The position numbers and the translations under genes were made by a program. This document shows positions 1 to 9,410 of a DNA stretch of 64,000 nucleotides, in pieces. The number at the start of each line of letters is the position of its first letter. Positions within the stretch are counted from its first letter, which is position 1. Under the pieces are notes generated by a model, which had not been told where the DNA came from, searched no databases, and saw only the letters and a list, made by a program, of their open reading frames with translations. Source of the stretch: JBBDNC01 sp040877875 (GTDB lineage Bacteria > Bacteroidota > Rhodothermia > Balneolales > Balneolaceae); the NCBI GenBank assembly GCA_040877875.1, contig JBBDNC010000115.1, positions 23,941-87,940 on the forward strand. The letters run 5' to 3'.

Positions 1-1
1 G

Positions 2-1249
2 GAGCCCAGCTGGTTCAACGCAACCTACGAGAAGCCGGATTTTGAAAACATCCAGTACTATTCTTCTCCGAAAGAGCGTCCGGAAGTAGAGAGCCTGGAT
101 GACATCGATCCGAAGATTCGTGAAACTTACGAAAAATTGGGAATTCCCCTGGAAGAACAAAAAATGTTGTCAGGGGTAGCTGTGGATGCGGTGTTTGACA
201 GTGTTTCCATATTTACCACTTTTAAGGAAAAGCTTGCCGAGGCAGGAGTGATTTTCTGCTCGATTTCAGAAGCGGTAAAAAAATACCCTGACCTGGTGAA
301 AAAATATATGGGTTCTGTCGTACCGGCGAGAGATAATTTTTATGCGGCTCTCAATTCTGCGGTTTTTTCTGACGGATCCTTTTGTTACGTCCCAAAAGAT
401 ACGATCTGTCCCATGGAGCTGTCTACCTATTTCCGGATTAATAACATGGACTCCGGTCAGTTTGAACGTACATTGATTATTGCCGAAGAGAATAGCCATG
501 TCAGTTATCTGGAAGGATGTACAGCCCCGATGTATGACAAAAACCAATTGCACGCTGCAGTTGTCGAACTCGTTGCTATGGAGAATGCAGAGATTAAATA
601 CTCCACGATTCAGAACTGGTATTCCGGGGATGAAGACGGAATAGGGGGGATCTTTAACTTTGTAACCAAACGCGGAATTTGTAAAGGGGATAACTCAAAA
701 ATATCCTGGACCCAGCTTGAAACCGGCTCTGCCGTAACTCTGAAATATCCAAGTGTGATTTTGCAGGGCGACAACTCCGTCGGGGAATTCTATTCCGTAG
801 CTGTAACCAGCAAACGTCAGCAGGCCGATACCGGAACCAAGATGATTCATCTTGGTAAGAACACCAAGAGTACGATCATCTCAAAAGGAATATCGGCCGG
901 AAATTCCAACAACAGTTACCGGGGACAAGTCAAAATCAGCAAGAAGGCGGATAATGCCCGGAATTATTCTCAATGTGATTCAATGTTGATCGGCCAGACG
1001 TGTGGAGCCCATACGTTCCCCTATATCGAATCCGCCAACCCGACCAGCCAGGTGGAGCATGAAGCAACGACCTCACGGGTTGGGGAAGACCAAATATTTT
1101 ATATGATGCAGCGCGGACTCAGCGAAGATGATGCCATTTCAATGATTGTGAATGGCTTTTGCAAAGAAGTGCTGAAAGAACTCCCCATGGAATTTGCAGT
1201 AGAAGCCAATAAATTGCTTGGCATTAAACTGGAAGGAAGTGTTGGATAG
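2..1249 (+). CDS. sufB: SufB, Fe-S cluster scaffold subunit (5' end outside window)
   Basis: SufB is the core scaffold of the SufBCD complex, which builds Fe-S clusters in the cytoplasm. The reading frame is open from base 2, before the first internal ATG at 137, so the gene starts upstream of the window and only about 415 residues of the C-terminal part are present. The C-terminal beta-helix region is well conserved, with the QCDSMLIGQTCGAHTFPYIE stretch and a following conserved Glu-His segment (VEHEATTSR) expected near the SufB-SufD interface. It is followed after 98 bases by sufC and then sufD and sufS on the same strand, the usual SUF order. Identity is clear; the missing N-terminus is only an edge effect. 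Confidence 0.97.
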   Translation, partial: EPSWFNATYEKPDFENIQYYSSPKERPEVESLDDIDPKIRETYEKLGIPLEEQKMLSGVAVDAVFDSVSIFTTFKEKLAEAGVIFCSISEAVKKYPDLVKKYMGSVVPARDNFYAALNSAVFSDGSFCYVPKDTICPMELSTYFRINNMDSGQFERTLIIAEENSHVSYLEGCTAPMYDKNQLHAAVVELVAMENAEIKYSTIQNWYSGDEDGIGGIFNFVTKRGICKGDNSKISWTQLETGSAVTLKYPSVILQGDNSVGEFYSVAVTSKRQQADTGTKMIHLGKNTKSTIISKGISAGNSNNSYRGQVKISKKADNARNYSQCDSMLIGQTCGAHTFPYIESANPTSQVEHEATTSRVGEDQIFYMMQRGLSEDDAISMIVNGFCKEVLKELPMEFAVEANKLLGIKLEGSVG

Positions 1250-1347
1250 GGGATAGTAGCTATCATAGGAAATCATTGTGTACCTGCAGCTCTATAGTAT
1301 CTGCAAATTAATAAACTGTAACCGGTAATTTAAAACGCAAAACCATA

Positions 1348-2121
1348 GTGTTAGAAATAAGAAATTTACATGTAAAAGTTGAAGAAGAGGACACTGAAAT
1401 CCTCAAGGGTGTGAATCTGACGGTTAAACCCGGTGAAATACATGCGATCATGGGACCCAACGGGAGTGGTAAAAGCACTCTTGTAAAGATCATTGCCGGC
1501 CATCATGATTATGAATTGACAGAGGGTTCCATGCATTTTGAAGGAGAGGACATCCATGAACTCGATCCGGACGAACGTGCACACCGGGGTATATTTCTTG
1601 CATTTCAATATCCCGTTGAAGTCCCCGGAGTTACCAACAATACCCTGTTACGTGAATCCTACAACACCATTGCCGCCTCACGGGGACGGGAGGAACTTGA
1701 CCCGCTGGAGTTTGAGGATTATATCACCGAAAAACTCGAGTTGGTAGAGATGAAAAGAGAATTTCTGAACCGCTCGGTCAACATGGGTTTCTCCGGCGGA
1801 GAAAAGAAGCGAAATGAGATCTTTCAGATGGCAGTACTCGAACCCAAACTGGCGCTGTTGGACGAGACCGACTCCGGACTCGATATTGATGCATTACAAA
1901 CTGTTGCAGAGGGACTTAAAAAACTCCACACGAAAGATAACGCTTTCGTACTGGTGACTCATTACCAGCGAATGTTGAATTACATTCAACCCGACCAGGT
2001 TCATGTGATGATCGACGGAAAAATTGTAAAATCCGGAGATAAGGAACTCGCCTTCAAACTTGAGGAAAAAGGCTACGACTGGTTAGAATCACTGGCAACC
2101 GTAAATGGAGAAAAGTCGTAA
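1348..2121 (+). CDS. sufC: SufC, ATPase of the SufBCD complex
   Basis: SufC is the ABC-type ATPase that drives cluster assembly on SufB-SufD; it is cytoplasmic and not a transporter. At 257 residues it has the family's usual length. Walker A (GPNGSGKST, residues 36-44), the SufC-type signature MGFSGGEKKR and the Walker B segment ALLDETDSGLD are all present; the SGLD form is typical of SufC. The start is a GTG at 1348, chosen because the conserved N-terminal strand (LEIRNLHV) follows directly. The stop codon TAA shares its last base with the sufD ATG at 2121, so the two are translationally coupled. Confidence 0.97.
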   Translation: MLEIRNLHVKVEEEDTEILKGVNLTVKPGEIHAIMGPNGSGKSTLVKIIAGHHDYELTEGSMHFEGEDIHELDPDERAHRGIFLAFQYPVEVPGVTNNTLLRESYNTIAASRGREELDPLEFEDYITEKLELVEMKREFLNRSVNMGFSGGEKKRNEIFQMAVLEPKLALLDETDSGLDIDALQTVAEGLKKLHTKDNAFVLVTHYQRMLNYIQPDQVHVMIDGKIVKSGDKELAFKLEEKGYDWLESLATVNGEKS

Positions 2122-3449
2122 TGGGAGTACCAACAAAAACAGATTCCATCCTGCATAAGCTGGCTGCTCAGGCTCATAGTGAAAATGGCAGGCATGCCTT
2201 GTTGGATCAAATCAGGCGATCCAGCCTTGAAGATTTGAGCCAAACACGGTTTCCGACATCAAAAGATGAGGATTGGCGATTTTTAAACCTGAAACCGATT
2301 ACCCGCTCTTCATTTGTACCCATTGGAGAAGCCGGTATTAATTCGATTGAAAACCCGGAACAGTATTTTATTCCGGAATCAGAGGCGAACCGGTTGGTAT
2401 TTATTAACGGTACCTATAACGAGGAGCTCTCTTCCGTATCCGGACTACCAGAGGGGGTGGTGGTAGGAAATCTAAAGGAGCATCTGGAACATCCCTCAGT
2501 GGATAAATTTTTGAATAAACTTGTCAACTACGAAAACGATCCGTTTACTCATTTTAACGGCACGTTTTTTGAAGACGGAGGGTTTATCTATATCCCGGAG
2601 GGGGTTGAAATTGAGAATCCTGTTCAACTTTTAAATCTCTATACGGATGCTGAGGAAGAGTATTTTGCCACACCCCGGGTCTTGCTAGTGGCTGAATCCG
2701 GCTCGAGTGCCACAATTATCGAGGATCATATCGGTGTTGGAGAAAATAAATATTTGACCGTGCCAGTCTCTGAATTCAAACTTTATTCCGGGGCACATAT
2801 TCATCATGTTCGTATTCAACGGGACTCACTGAAAGCCGTTCACATATCCAGACCGATTGCCTATTTGGAAAAACATTGTGAATATCATTCGTATACGATT
2901 TCTATTGGAGGTCATCTGACTAGAAATGAACCGAGAGTGGTTCAGGAAGACGAAGAGGTCAGTTTTACTCTCGACGGCCTGGTATTGATCGATGGTGAAC
3001 AGATTGCCGATACACATTCTCTTATGGATCACCGTTTTTCGCATGGTGAAAGCCATCAGTTGCATAAAGTAGTAGTAAAAGGTAAGGCTCATTCAATATT
3101 TAACGGAAAAATCTTTGTACGCAAGGATGCGCAAAAGATTGATTCCTTTCAGGAAAACAGAAACTTGCTGCTTTCAATTGACGGACTCGTGAATACCAAA
3201 CCCCAGCTTGAAATTTTTGCTGATGATGTTCTCTGCTCACATGGAGCGACTATCGGTCAGCTCGATCCTGAAGAGGTTTTCTATCTCGAAAGCCGGGGAA
3301 TGACAAAAGAAAAAGCACGGGAAGTACTGACCTATGCATTTGCACTTGAGACGATTGAAAATGTGAAAGTCGATTCCGTGCATGAACTGCTCATTGACGA
3401 AGTTAAGCGTTATACGTCCGACCATAAATCCGAACGACTTACAGTATAG
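2121..3449 (+). CDS. sufD: SufD, Fe-S cluster assembly subunit
   Basis: SufD is the partner of SufB in the SufBC2D complex and helps with iron acquisition. The 442-residue protein has the family's variable helical N-terminal third and a beta-helix C-terminal half, with the conserved segment around DDVLCSHGATIGQLDPE near residues 370-385, which contains the His expected to face SufB. The ATG at 2121 overlaps the sufC stop by one base. It is followed five bases later by sufS, so sufB-C-D-S is read as one transcript. Function is assigned from family and context; nothing unusual was seen. Confidence 0.96.
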   Translation: MGVPTKTDSILHKLAAQAHSENGRHALLDQIRRSSLEDLSQTRFPTSKDEDWRFLNLKPITRSSFVPIGEAGINSIENPEQYFIPESEANRLVFINGTYNEELSSVSGLPEGVVVGNLKEHLEHPSVDKFLNKLVNYENDPFTHFNGTFFEDGGFIYIPEGVEIENPVQLLNLYTDAEEEYFATPRVLLVAESGSSATIIEDHIGVGENKYLTVPVSEFKLYSGAHIHHVRIQRDSLKAVHISRPIAYLEKHCEYHSYTISIGGHLTRNEPRVVQEDEEVSFTLDGLVLIDGEQIADTHSLMDHRFSHGESHQLHKVVVKGKAHSIFNGKIFVRKDAQKIDSFQENRNLLLSIDGLVNTKPQLEIFADDVLCSHGATIGQLDPEEVFYLESRGMTKEKAREVLTYAFALETIENVKVDSVHELLIDEVKRYTSDHKSERLTV

Positions 3450-3454
3450 TATAT

Positions 3455-4702
3455 ATGGCACAACCCACAGGTACATTGGCTCTTTCAGTGGATTTTAACA
3501 AAATCCGCTCGGACTTTCCGGTACTCGATACCCAAGTTCATGGGAAGCCTTTATCCTATCTGGATAATGCTGCCTCGAGCCAGATGCCGTTACAAGTGGC
3601 AGATCGTCTGAACCGCTACCATCGGCACGAGCACGCCAATGTGCATCGTGGTATCCACTCATTGAGCCAAAAGGCTACGGATGCGTACGAGGAAACCCGT
3701 GAAAAGGTGAAGGGGTTCATAAATGCTTCTGAAAAAAACGAGATTATCTTTACAACCGGTACGACTGATTCTATTAATCTGGTAGCCAACAGTTTCGGCA
3801 AGCTTCATCTGGGAGAAGGAGACAGGATTATTCTATCTGAAATGGAACATCATGCCAATATTGTCCCCTGGCAAATGATCGCCGGGCAAACCGGGGCCGA
3901 GATCAAGGTCATCCCGGTCAGTGACCGTGGTGAACTGCTCCTCGAAGCGTACGAAGAATTGTTGAATAAAAGGACTAAAATTGTTGCAGTCGGACATGTT
4001 TCCAATGTTTTGGGTACGGTAAACCCGGTGCGGGAGATTATCGACTTTGCACATCAATATGATGCGGCCGTTTTGATCGATGGTGCCCAGGCTGTTCCTC
4101 ACCAATCTGTCGATGTGCAGGAACTGGATTGTGACTTTTATGCTTTTTCCTCTCATAAAATGTGTGGCCCTACCGGATTTGGTATTCTTTATGGCAAGAA
4201 AGAATACCTTGAGGAGATGCCGCCATACAGGGGTGGAGGAGATATGATCGACAAGGTCACATTTGAAGAGACCACCTATAATATTCCTCCGTTTAAATTT
4301 GAGGCGGGCACTCCGCCGATCGCTGCAGGGATTGGCCTGGGGACCGCAATAGATTATTTGTCGGGAATCGGGATGGATAAAATTGCAAAACGGGAGGAAG
4401 AACTCGTTCAATATGCACTGGTTCGGTTGGAACAGATTGACGGACTTCGCTTATTTGGAACCCCTGAACACCGGGCATCGGTCATTTCGTTTAATTTGCA
4501 TGAGATCCATGCTCATGACGTCGGAACCATTCTTGACAAACAGGGAATCGCAATACGAACCGGTCATCACTGTGCACAGCCCATTCATGCCCGTTTTAAT
4601 GAATCCGCAACGGCAAGGGCATCCCTGTCGTTTTATAATAACGAAGAAGATATCGATCGTTTGATTGACGGATTAAAATACGTGAAAGAATTTTTTAATT
4701 GA
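3455..4702 (+). CDS. sufS: SufS, cysteine desulfurase (class II)
   Basis: SufS is a PLP enzyme that removes sulphur from L-cysteine and passes it as persulphide to the SufBCD scaffold. The 415-residue protein has the PLP lysine in FSSHKMCGPTG (K235) and the catalytic cysteine in the RTGHHCAQP loop (C373), both canonical for the SufS/CsdA class. It sits five bases after sufD. No sufE or sufU, the usual sulphur-transfer partner, is found in this window; it may lie elsewhere or the desulfurase may hand sulphur directly. A 167-base gap without a recognised gene follows, before the Nfu gene. Confidence 0.96.
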   Translation: MAQPTGTLALSVDFNKIRSDFPVLDTQVHGKPLSYLDNAASSQMPLQVADRLNRYHRHEHANVHRGIHSLSQKATDAYEETREKVKGFINASEKNEIIFTTGTTDSINLVANSFGKLHLGEGDRIILSEMEHHANIVPWQMIAGQTGAEIKVIPVSDRGELLLEAYEELLNKRTKIVAVGHVSNVLGTVNPVREIIDFAHQYDAAVLIDGAQAVPHQSVDVQELDCDFYAFSSHKMCGPTGFGILYGKKEYLEEMPPYRGGGDMIDKVTFEETTYNIPPFKFEAGTPPIAAGIGLGTAIDYLSGIGMDKIAKREEELVQYALVRLEQIDGLRLFGTPEHRASVISFNLHEIHAHDVGTILDKQGIAIRTGHHCAQPIHARFNESATARASLSFYNNEEDIDRLIDGLKYVKEFFN

Positions 4703-4869
4703 AAATAAATCACTGCATTCTATTGCTGGTTTTATATCAGCCATCCATTATTTGATAAAAATAACAGGCGTAGGTTTTCGTAATAAATTTGAATACAGAC
4801 ACTCATAAGTAATAAATAATCAATCTTCACGTACGTTAACGCAAGTATGTAAATAAGAGGTGAATAGAC

Positions 4870-5421
4870 ATGCCAAAGATTAAAGAAATAGAACGAACAC
4901 CCAATCCGGACGCAATGCGATTTGTACTGGGTGAGCCGCTTACTAACGGGGTGACCCTTTCCTTTGAATCTGCAACTGAAGCAGAAGATGATGAGCTCGC
5001 AAGTGCCCTTTTTTCGATTGATCATGTGATCAATGTCTATTATGTGGACAGGTATGTTACGGTAACACAAGACGGCAAGGCTGTATGGTCGGAGTTATTA
5101 CGCAAACTTGCTCCTCCGATACGGGAAGCTGAAGCCAAGACAGATATCAAAGAAGATGAAGAGGTCCATGCTACGCGTGAAGTACAGGAATCAGACGATC
5201 CCCGCTTGCAGACGATCAATAAAATGCTTGACGAACAGGTTCGCCCTTATCTGTTAGCCGATGGTGGGGGATTGAAAATTCTCGGATTGGAGGGAAACCG
5301 GCTTAAGGTCCATTATCAGGGAGCTTGCGGAACATGCCCGACTGCAACATCGGGAACCCTTTATGCTATTGAAAGTATGGTAAAACGAATTGATCCTGAA
5401 ATACAGGTCGTCTCGGTATAA
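4870..5421 (+). CDS. Nfu-type Fe-S scaffold/carrier with Nfu_N domain
   Basis: This 183-residue protein joins two known domains. Residues 1-88 resemble the Nfu/NifU N-terminal domain (opening TPNPDAMRF), and residues 111-183 are the NifU-like C-terminal domain with the cluster-binding CxxC pair (C153 and C156, GACGTCP). They are linked by an acidic stretch. Such proteins carry [4Fe-4S] clusters from the SUF machinery to target enzymes. It lies downstream of sufS on the same strand and is followed by an A-type carrier gene, so all three stages of cluster assembly are grouped. A purine-rich ribosome site (AAGAGGTG) precedes the ATG. Confidence 0.92.
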   Translation: MPKIKEIERTPNPDAMRFVLGEPLTNGVTLSFESATEAEDDELASALFSIDHVINVYYVDRYVTVTQDGKAVWSELLRKLAPPIREAEAKTDIKEDEEVHATREVQESDDPRLQTINKMLDEQVRPYLLADGGGLKILGLEGNRLKVHYQGACGTCPTATSGTLYAIESMVKRIDPEIQVVSV

Positions 5422-5446
5422 ATAGATCATCCAAGGAGATTCAATC

Positions 5447-5791
5447 GTGTCTCAACCCGACATCACAATCAGCGACAGAGCAGCAAACCGGATTAAACAA
5501 ATCAGGAAAGAACAGGAGCTTTCCGATGATACACTCATTCGTGTGTCAGTGATCAGCGGTGGCTGTTCGGGACTCACATACGACCTTGACTTTGACAGCC
5601 AAACAGAAATCGGAGAAAATGACGAGAAGTTTGAGGATAAAGGAATTAATGTCATCGTAGATATGCGCAGTTTCCTCTATCTGGCCGGCACAGAACTTGA
5701 CTTCACAGACGGGTTGAATGGCCAGGGATTTCATTTCCATAACCCCAATGCTGTCAGAACCTGTTCCTGTGGCGAATCGTTTTCTCTGTGA
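5447..5791 (+). CDS. A-type Fe-S carrier (SufA/IscA/ErpA family)
   Basis: A-type carriers accept clusters from the scaffold and deliver them to apoproteins. The 114-residue protein has the three invariant cysteines: C40 in SGGCSGLTY and C106/C108 in TCSCG near the C-terminus. The start is a GTG at 5447 preceded by AAGGAG at 5433-5438, eight bases upstream, a good Shine-Dalgarno match; no better ATG exists before the conserved core. It lies 25 bases after the Nfu gene. Whether it should be named sufA or erpA cannot be decided from sequence alone. Confidence 0.94.
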   Translation: MSQPDITISDRAANRIKQIRKEQELSDDTLIRVSVISGGCSGLTYDLDFDSQTEIGENDEKFEDKGINVIVDMRSFLYLAGTELDFTDGLNGQGFHFHNPNAVRTCSCGESFSL

Positions 5792-5824
5792 TTTTAAAAA
5801 TCTTATCCAATATTCCATTGATAT

Positions 5825-6349
5825 ATGACTGAGATTGTTAACAAAGTAAAACAATCCAAACTTGAGACGGTTGACCTTGAAAAATTTTTGGAAGGGGAAA
5901 CCGTAAGGGAACTCGATCTCAAGCAGTTCCTCTTCCAGGAGATGATCCTCAAGGAGAAAGATTTCAGGGAAAATATTGAGAAGCATGACTGGAGCCGTTA
6001 TGACAATACCTGGGCCGCCTTATACTGTTCAACGGATGCCATTATTCCCTCCTGGGCCTGGATGCTGATTACCGCCTACCTGCTTCCACATGCTAAAGAA
6101 ATTGTCTATGGAACCGAATCGGATGCCCGACAGGCGCTGCTAATAAATAAAGTGGAAGATTTCGATTGGGAGAAGTATCGTGATAAATTCGTTCTACTCA
6201 AAGGCTGCAGTAAAGCAAAAGTGCCAGCCGGAGCTTATCTTGAAGCGACGAAAAAGCTGATTCCTGTCGCCGGAAAACTTATGTACGGAGAAGCCTGTTC
6301 GAATATTCCCATTTACAGAAAATCCAGAAACGGAAGTTCGAACACTTGA
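5825..6349 (+). CDS. DUF2480 family protein
   Basis: This 174-residue soluble protein matches my memory of DUF2480, a family found almost only in Bacteroidota and relatives. Features seen are the opening MTEIVNKVKQSKLETVDLE, a central WSRYDNTWAALYCSTDAIIP segment, and the ending LMYGEACSNIPIYRK with a single conserved cysteine. There is no signal peptide or membrane segment. It begins 33 bases after the A-type carrier on the same strand, so a link with Fe-S metabolism is suggested by position only. No biochemical function is known to me. Confidence 0.85.
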   Translation: MTEIVNKVKQSKLETVDLEKFLEGETVRELDLKQFLFQEMILKEKDFRENIEKHDWSRYDNTWAALYCSTDAIIPSWAWMLITAYLLPHAKEIVYGTESDARQALLINKVEDFDWEKYRDKFVLLKGCSKAKVPAGAYLEATKKLIPVAGKLMYGEACSNIPIYRKSRNGSSNT

Positions 6350-6458
6350 AATGTAAATATTTTCATGCATCTGCTTGAAAACAAGGGAATTCTGATTTTG
6401 TTTCTCTGTTTATATAGATAGATGGAAGATCCGTTTCCACTCAAATACCCGACACTGC

Positions 6459-7478
6459 ATGACTATAAAGCAGAGGAAAAAAGACCATGTTGAACTCACG
6501 ACATCCAGGGATGTTGCCTACCATAAATCAGCCGGTTTTGAACGATATGATTTCGTTCATAATGCTCTTCCGGAGTTAAATATCGATGAGGTGAGCTTAA
6601 CGGCTTCCCTGCTCGGAAAAAGTTTTTCATTTCCCCTGTTTATCTCCTCTATGACCGGTGGGTATACTGAAGCAGGTTCTATCAATGGCCTGATTGCAGA
6701 ATTTTGCGAAAAACATCATCTTCCGTTCGGAGTGGGAAGTCAGAGAATTATGCTTGAAAATCCCGAAGAGAGGGAATCGTTCTCTGTCGTCCGAAAAAAA
6801 GCTCCCAATACATTTATAGCCGCTAATATCGGAGGGAGTCAACTAATTGGCGGACTTGGTCAGGAGCAGATCGAGAACCTTGTGGAAACCATTCGGGCAG
6901 ATGCGATCATTGTCCACCTGAACGCATTACAAGAGTTGATTCAACCAGAAGGAGATCACAATTTTTCGGGTATCGAGGAGGGAATTGCCCAACTGATTAC
7001 CCATACTCATCTTCCGGTGATTGTTAAAGAAACAGGTGCAGGCATTTCAGGAGACGTTGCCCGCAGGCTTCTTGCAATAGGTGTACGTGTGATTGATGTA
7101 GCTGGGGCCGGGGGAACGAGCTGGTCGAGGGTGGAACGACTCCGAAACGAGTCCCCCATGGAAGAAGAAACTTTTGACGAATGGGGAATTCCTACCGTTC
7201 AATGTCTTGAAGAAATCGATGATTTAAGAGAAACCTTCCGTTTCGATCTGATTTCCTCAGGAGGGATACGTACCTCTCATGATATGATGAAATCCATTGC
7301 GCTGGGAGCTGATTTTACAGCTACTGCCCAGCCCGTGATTCAAGCATTGTCAAAAGGCGGGTTGGAAAGGCTGGAAGAACTGTTTGAACGATGGAAGGAT
7401 GAAGCCAGGATTATTTTAACTCTGTTAGGGTGCCGTTCCGTCAAACAATTGCGCCCGGTTCACTTGAGAAAAGTTTAA
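6459..7478 (+). CDS. fni: Type 2 isopentenyl-diphosphate delta-isomerase
   Basis: This FMN- and NADPH-dependent enzyme interconverts isopentenyl and dimethylallyl diphosphate, the first branching of isoprenoid synthesis. The 339-residue TIM-barrel protein shows the family's RKKDHVEL opening, the FISSMTGG and FGVGSQR flavin/phosphate segments near residues 60-90, and a later SSGGIRTSHD phosphate-binding loop. It is unrelated to the zinc-dependent type 1 enzyme. A polyprenyl synthase gene lies 116 bases downstream, after a probable hairpin, which supports a shared pathway. Identity is firm. Confidence 0.95.
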   Translation: MTIKQRKKDHVELTTSRDVAYHKSAGFERYDFVHNALPELNIDEVSLTASLLGKSFSFPLFISSMTGGYTEAGSINGLIAEFCEKHHLPFGVGSQRIMLENPEERESFSVVRKKAPNTFIAANIGGSQLIGGLGQEQIENLVETIRADAIIVHLNALQELIQPEGDHNFSGIEEGIAQLITHTHLPVIVKETGAGISGDVARRLLAIGVRVIDVAGAGGTSWSRVERLRNESPMEEETFDEWGIPTVQCLEEIDDLRETFRFDLISSGGIRTSHDMMKSIALGADFTATAQPVIQALSKGGLERLEELFERWKDEARIILTLLGCRSVKQLRPVHLRKV

Positions 7479-7518
7479 AAATATTCGCTTTTCGAATTTG
7501 TATATTCAAGTTTATCCA

Positions 7519-7550
7519 TGGGAGGGAAGGAACCTTCCTCCCTGATTTTA
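7519..7550 (+). terminator. Probable intrinsic terminator after the IPP isomerase gene
   Basis: A G-rich arm (GGGAGGGAAGG, 7520-7530) pairs with CCTTCCTCCC (7533-7542) with one unpaired base, closed by a very short loop. The following TGATTTTATTG is only moderately T-rich, so it may be a weak terminator or an mRNA 3'-end stabiliser between this gene and the polyprenyl synthase gene. Confidence 0.45.
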
Positions 7551-7594
7551 TTGAAATTCATTTCATTTTATAAGAATTCATATAAAAGATCTTT

Positions 7595-8581
7595 TTGAAT
7601 ACTATTGAAAAATATGCAGACCGTATTGAAGACGGTTTGCAGAGCATTCCTTTTAAAAAAGAACCGGCGAGTCTATACGATCCCTGCAGATATGTGTTGA
7701 AAAACGGGGGAAAGCGAATCCGTCCGATTCTTACCTTGCTGGGAGCTGGAATTTGTGGAGGCAATATCGAACACTCGATCCCTGCGGCCTTATCGGTTGA
7801 ATTGGTACATAATTTTACACTTGTCCATGACGACATTATGGATCAGGCAGATTCAAGAAGGGGGAAGCCGAGTATTCATAAAAAATGGAACGAGGCAACG
7901 GCGATCCTGGCCGGCGACGAACTATTCGTGCAGGCATGCAGTCTTCTCTCAGGCTATCTTTCGGATCCCTCAGTTTCAGAGCCCCGATTCAAAAAACTAT
8001 ACGATACATTTTTAAATTCAATTCATACGATTTGCGAGGGACAGGCACTGGATATGGATTTCGAACAGAGAGAGAATGTCAGAACGCAGGAGTATCTGGA
8101 TATGATCAGGGGCAAAACAGCTACCCTTATCGCGGCATCTCTGTGTATGGGAGGGATCACTGCAGGTGCAGATGAAAATCAGATCGATCTTCTTGAAAAT
8201 ATGGGCCTCTCGGCGGGAATGGCATTCCAAATTCAGGATGATATGCTGGACGTAATGGCGGATCCTGAAAAGTTTGGCAAATGCAGAGGAGGAGATATCC
8301 GGAAGGGAAAGAAAACATTTCTGACATTACATGCGTTGGAACAGAGCAATAAATCTGAAAAACATAAGCTTCAGCAGATTTTGGATAGCCAAGCTGTCTC
8401 GGAAAACGATATCGATCAGGTAATTGATCTGTATAAAAAATACGGGGTATTGGAGACGGCCCACGAAAAAGTGAACTCATATTACCAAACTGCAATGAAT
8501 TCACTTAATAAATTTGGTGATTCGACTTATAAACAGGATCTTTTCAAATTATTAAATTTTCTAAAAGACCGTGAGTATTAA
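7595..8581 (+). CDS. Trans-polyprenyl diphosphate synthase, probably geranylgeranyl-diphosphate synthase
   Basis: The enzyme condenses isopentenyl diphosphate onto an allylic primer. The 328-residue all-helical protein has both aspartate-rich motifs: DDIMD at residues 79-83 and DDMLD at 215-219. The first motif lacks the two-residue insertion of bacterial farnesyl synthases and has Phe at position -5 (F74), a pattern that in characterised type I enzymes limits the product to about C20. The C20 product is therefore inferred, not shown. The start is a TTG at 7595; no ATG lies before conserved sequence. Its end overlaps the next gene by 11 bases, implying coupling with bamD. Confidence 0.9.
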   Translation: MNTIEKYADRIEDGLQSIPFKKEPASLYDPCRYVLKNGGKRIRPILTLLGAGICGGNIEHSIPAALSVELVHNFTLVHDDIMDQADSRRGKPSIHKKWNEATAILAGDELFVQACSLLSGYLSDPSVSEPRFKKLYDTFLNSIHTICEGQALDMDFEQRENVRTQEYLDMIRGKTATLIAASLCMGGITAGADENQIDLLENMGLSAGMAFQIQDDMLDVMADPEKFGKCRGGDIRKGKKTFLTLHALEQSNKSEKHKLQQILDSQAVSENDIDQVIDLYKKYGVLETAHEKVNSYYQTAMNSLNKFGDSTYKQDLFKLLNFLKDREY

Positions 8582-9410
8582 ATTGATGCGAAAGCCAGCC
8601 CTTTTATTGATTGTCGTACTTGTTATTGCTTCATGCAGAAGCCAGGATCTTATTCAACCGGGTGACTCAATACAGGTTGCTTTTGATAAAGCATACAGTT
8701 TGTATGAGCAGGAACGGTGGAGTGATGCGGCCCGAGCCTTTGAAACGGTTGTTAATATTTCAAGAGGTACGGATTTCGGTAGGGATGCTCAATTTTATCT
8801 GGCTGAAAGTTATTTTAATAACCGTCAATATATCGTTGCAGCTTCTGAATATGAACGATTTGCGAATTTTTATCCGAATGCCGAGAGAAGAGAGGTAGCA
8901 GACTTTAAACGTGCGCTTTCCTATTACCGCTTGAGTCCCCGTTATAACCTCGATCAAAGCTATACACACAGGGCGATAGAGAGATTCAGGCTGTTTATGG
9001 AACGATACCCGAATTCGGAGAGAGTGGAGGAAGTCGGTGAATATATTGAAGAACTTCGAAACAAACTGGCACGTAAAAACTATAATGCTGCGGAATTTTA
9101 TATGCGTACTGATCGCTATAATGCCGCTGCGGTTTATTTTGAAACCGTTATTGAGAACTATCCGGAATCTTACTGGGCGGAGCGTGCTCTGGCCAGACGG
9201 ATTGAAGCCTACATACTATACGCGGACAACAGTGTATCGGCACGGCAGGCTGAACGTTATCAAATGGCTATTGAAAGTTACGAGAGATATTTACAGCTTT
9301 TTCCACGGGGTGAAAACAGGTCAAATGTCGAAGATCTTTATGATCGTGCCAGAACCGAACTTCAAGAGATTGAGGGGGATACCGACGAGGCCACTGCAAG
9401 AAGTAACTGA
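8571..9410 (+). CDS. bamD: BamD-like outer-membrane assembly lipoprotein
   Basis: BamD is the essential lipoprotein partner of BamA in outer-membrane protein insertion, anchored to the inner face of the outer membrane. The 279-residue product has a lipoprotein signal (hydrophobic run ending in VIASC, the lipidated cysteine near residue 22) followed by repeated tetratricopeptide helices (for example AFDKAYSLYEQERWSDAARA and repeats near residues 75, 165 and 225). The GTG at 8571 overlaps the upstream stop; an ATG at 8586 is an equally possible start and keeps the signal. A low-complexity acidic tail ends the protein. nadD follows. Confidence 0.88.
   Translation: MSIKLMRKPALLLIVVLVIASCRSQDLIQPGDSIQVAFDKAYSLYEQERWSDAARAFETVVNISRGTDFGRDAQFYLAESYFNNRQYIVAASEYERFANFYPNAERREVADFKRALSYYRLSPRYNLDQSYTHRAIERFRLFMERYPNSERVEEVGEYIEELRNKLARKNYNAAEFYMRTDRYNAAAVYFETVIENYPESYWAERALARRIEAYILYADNSVSARQAERYQMAIESYERYLQLFPRGENRSNVEDLYDRARTELQEIEGDTDEATARSN

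Noticed and set aside
4784..4791. TAAATTTG box before the Nfu gene
   Set aside because: It matches the -7 consensus, but no TTG lies at the right distance and the AT-rich context makes chance likely.
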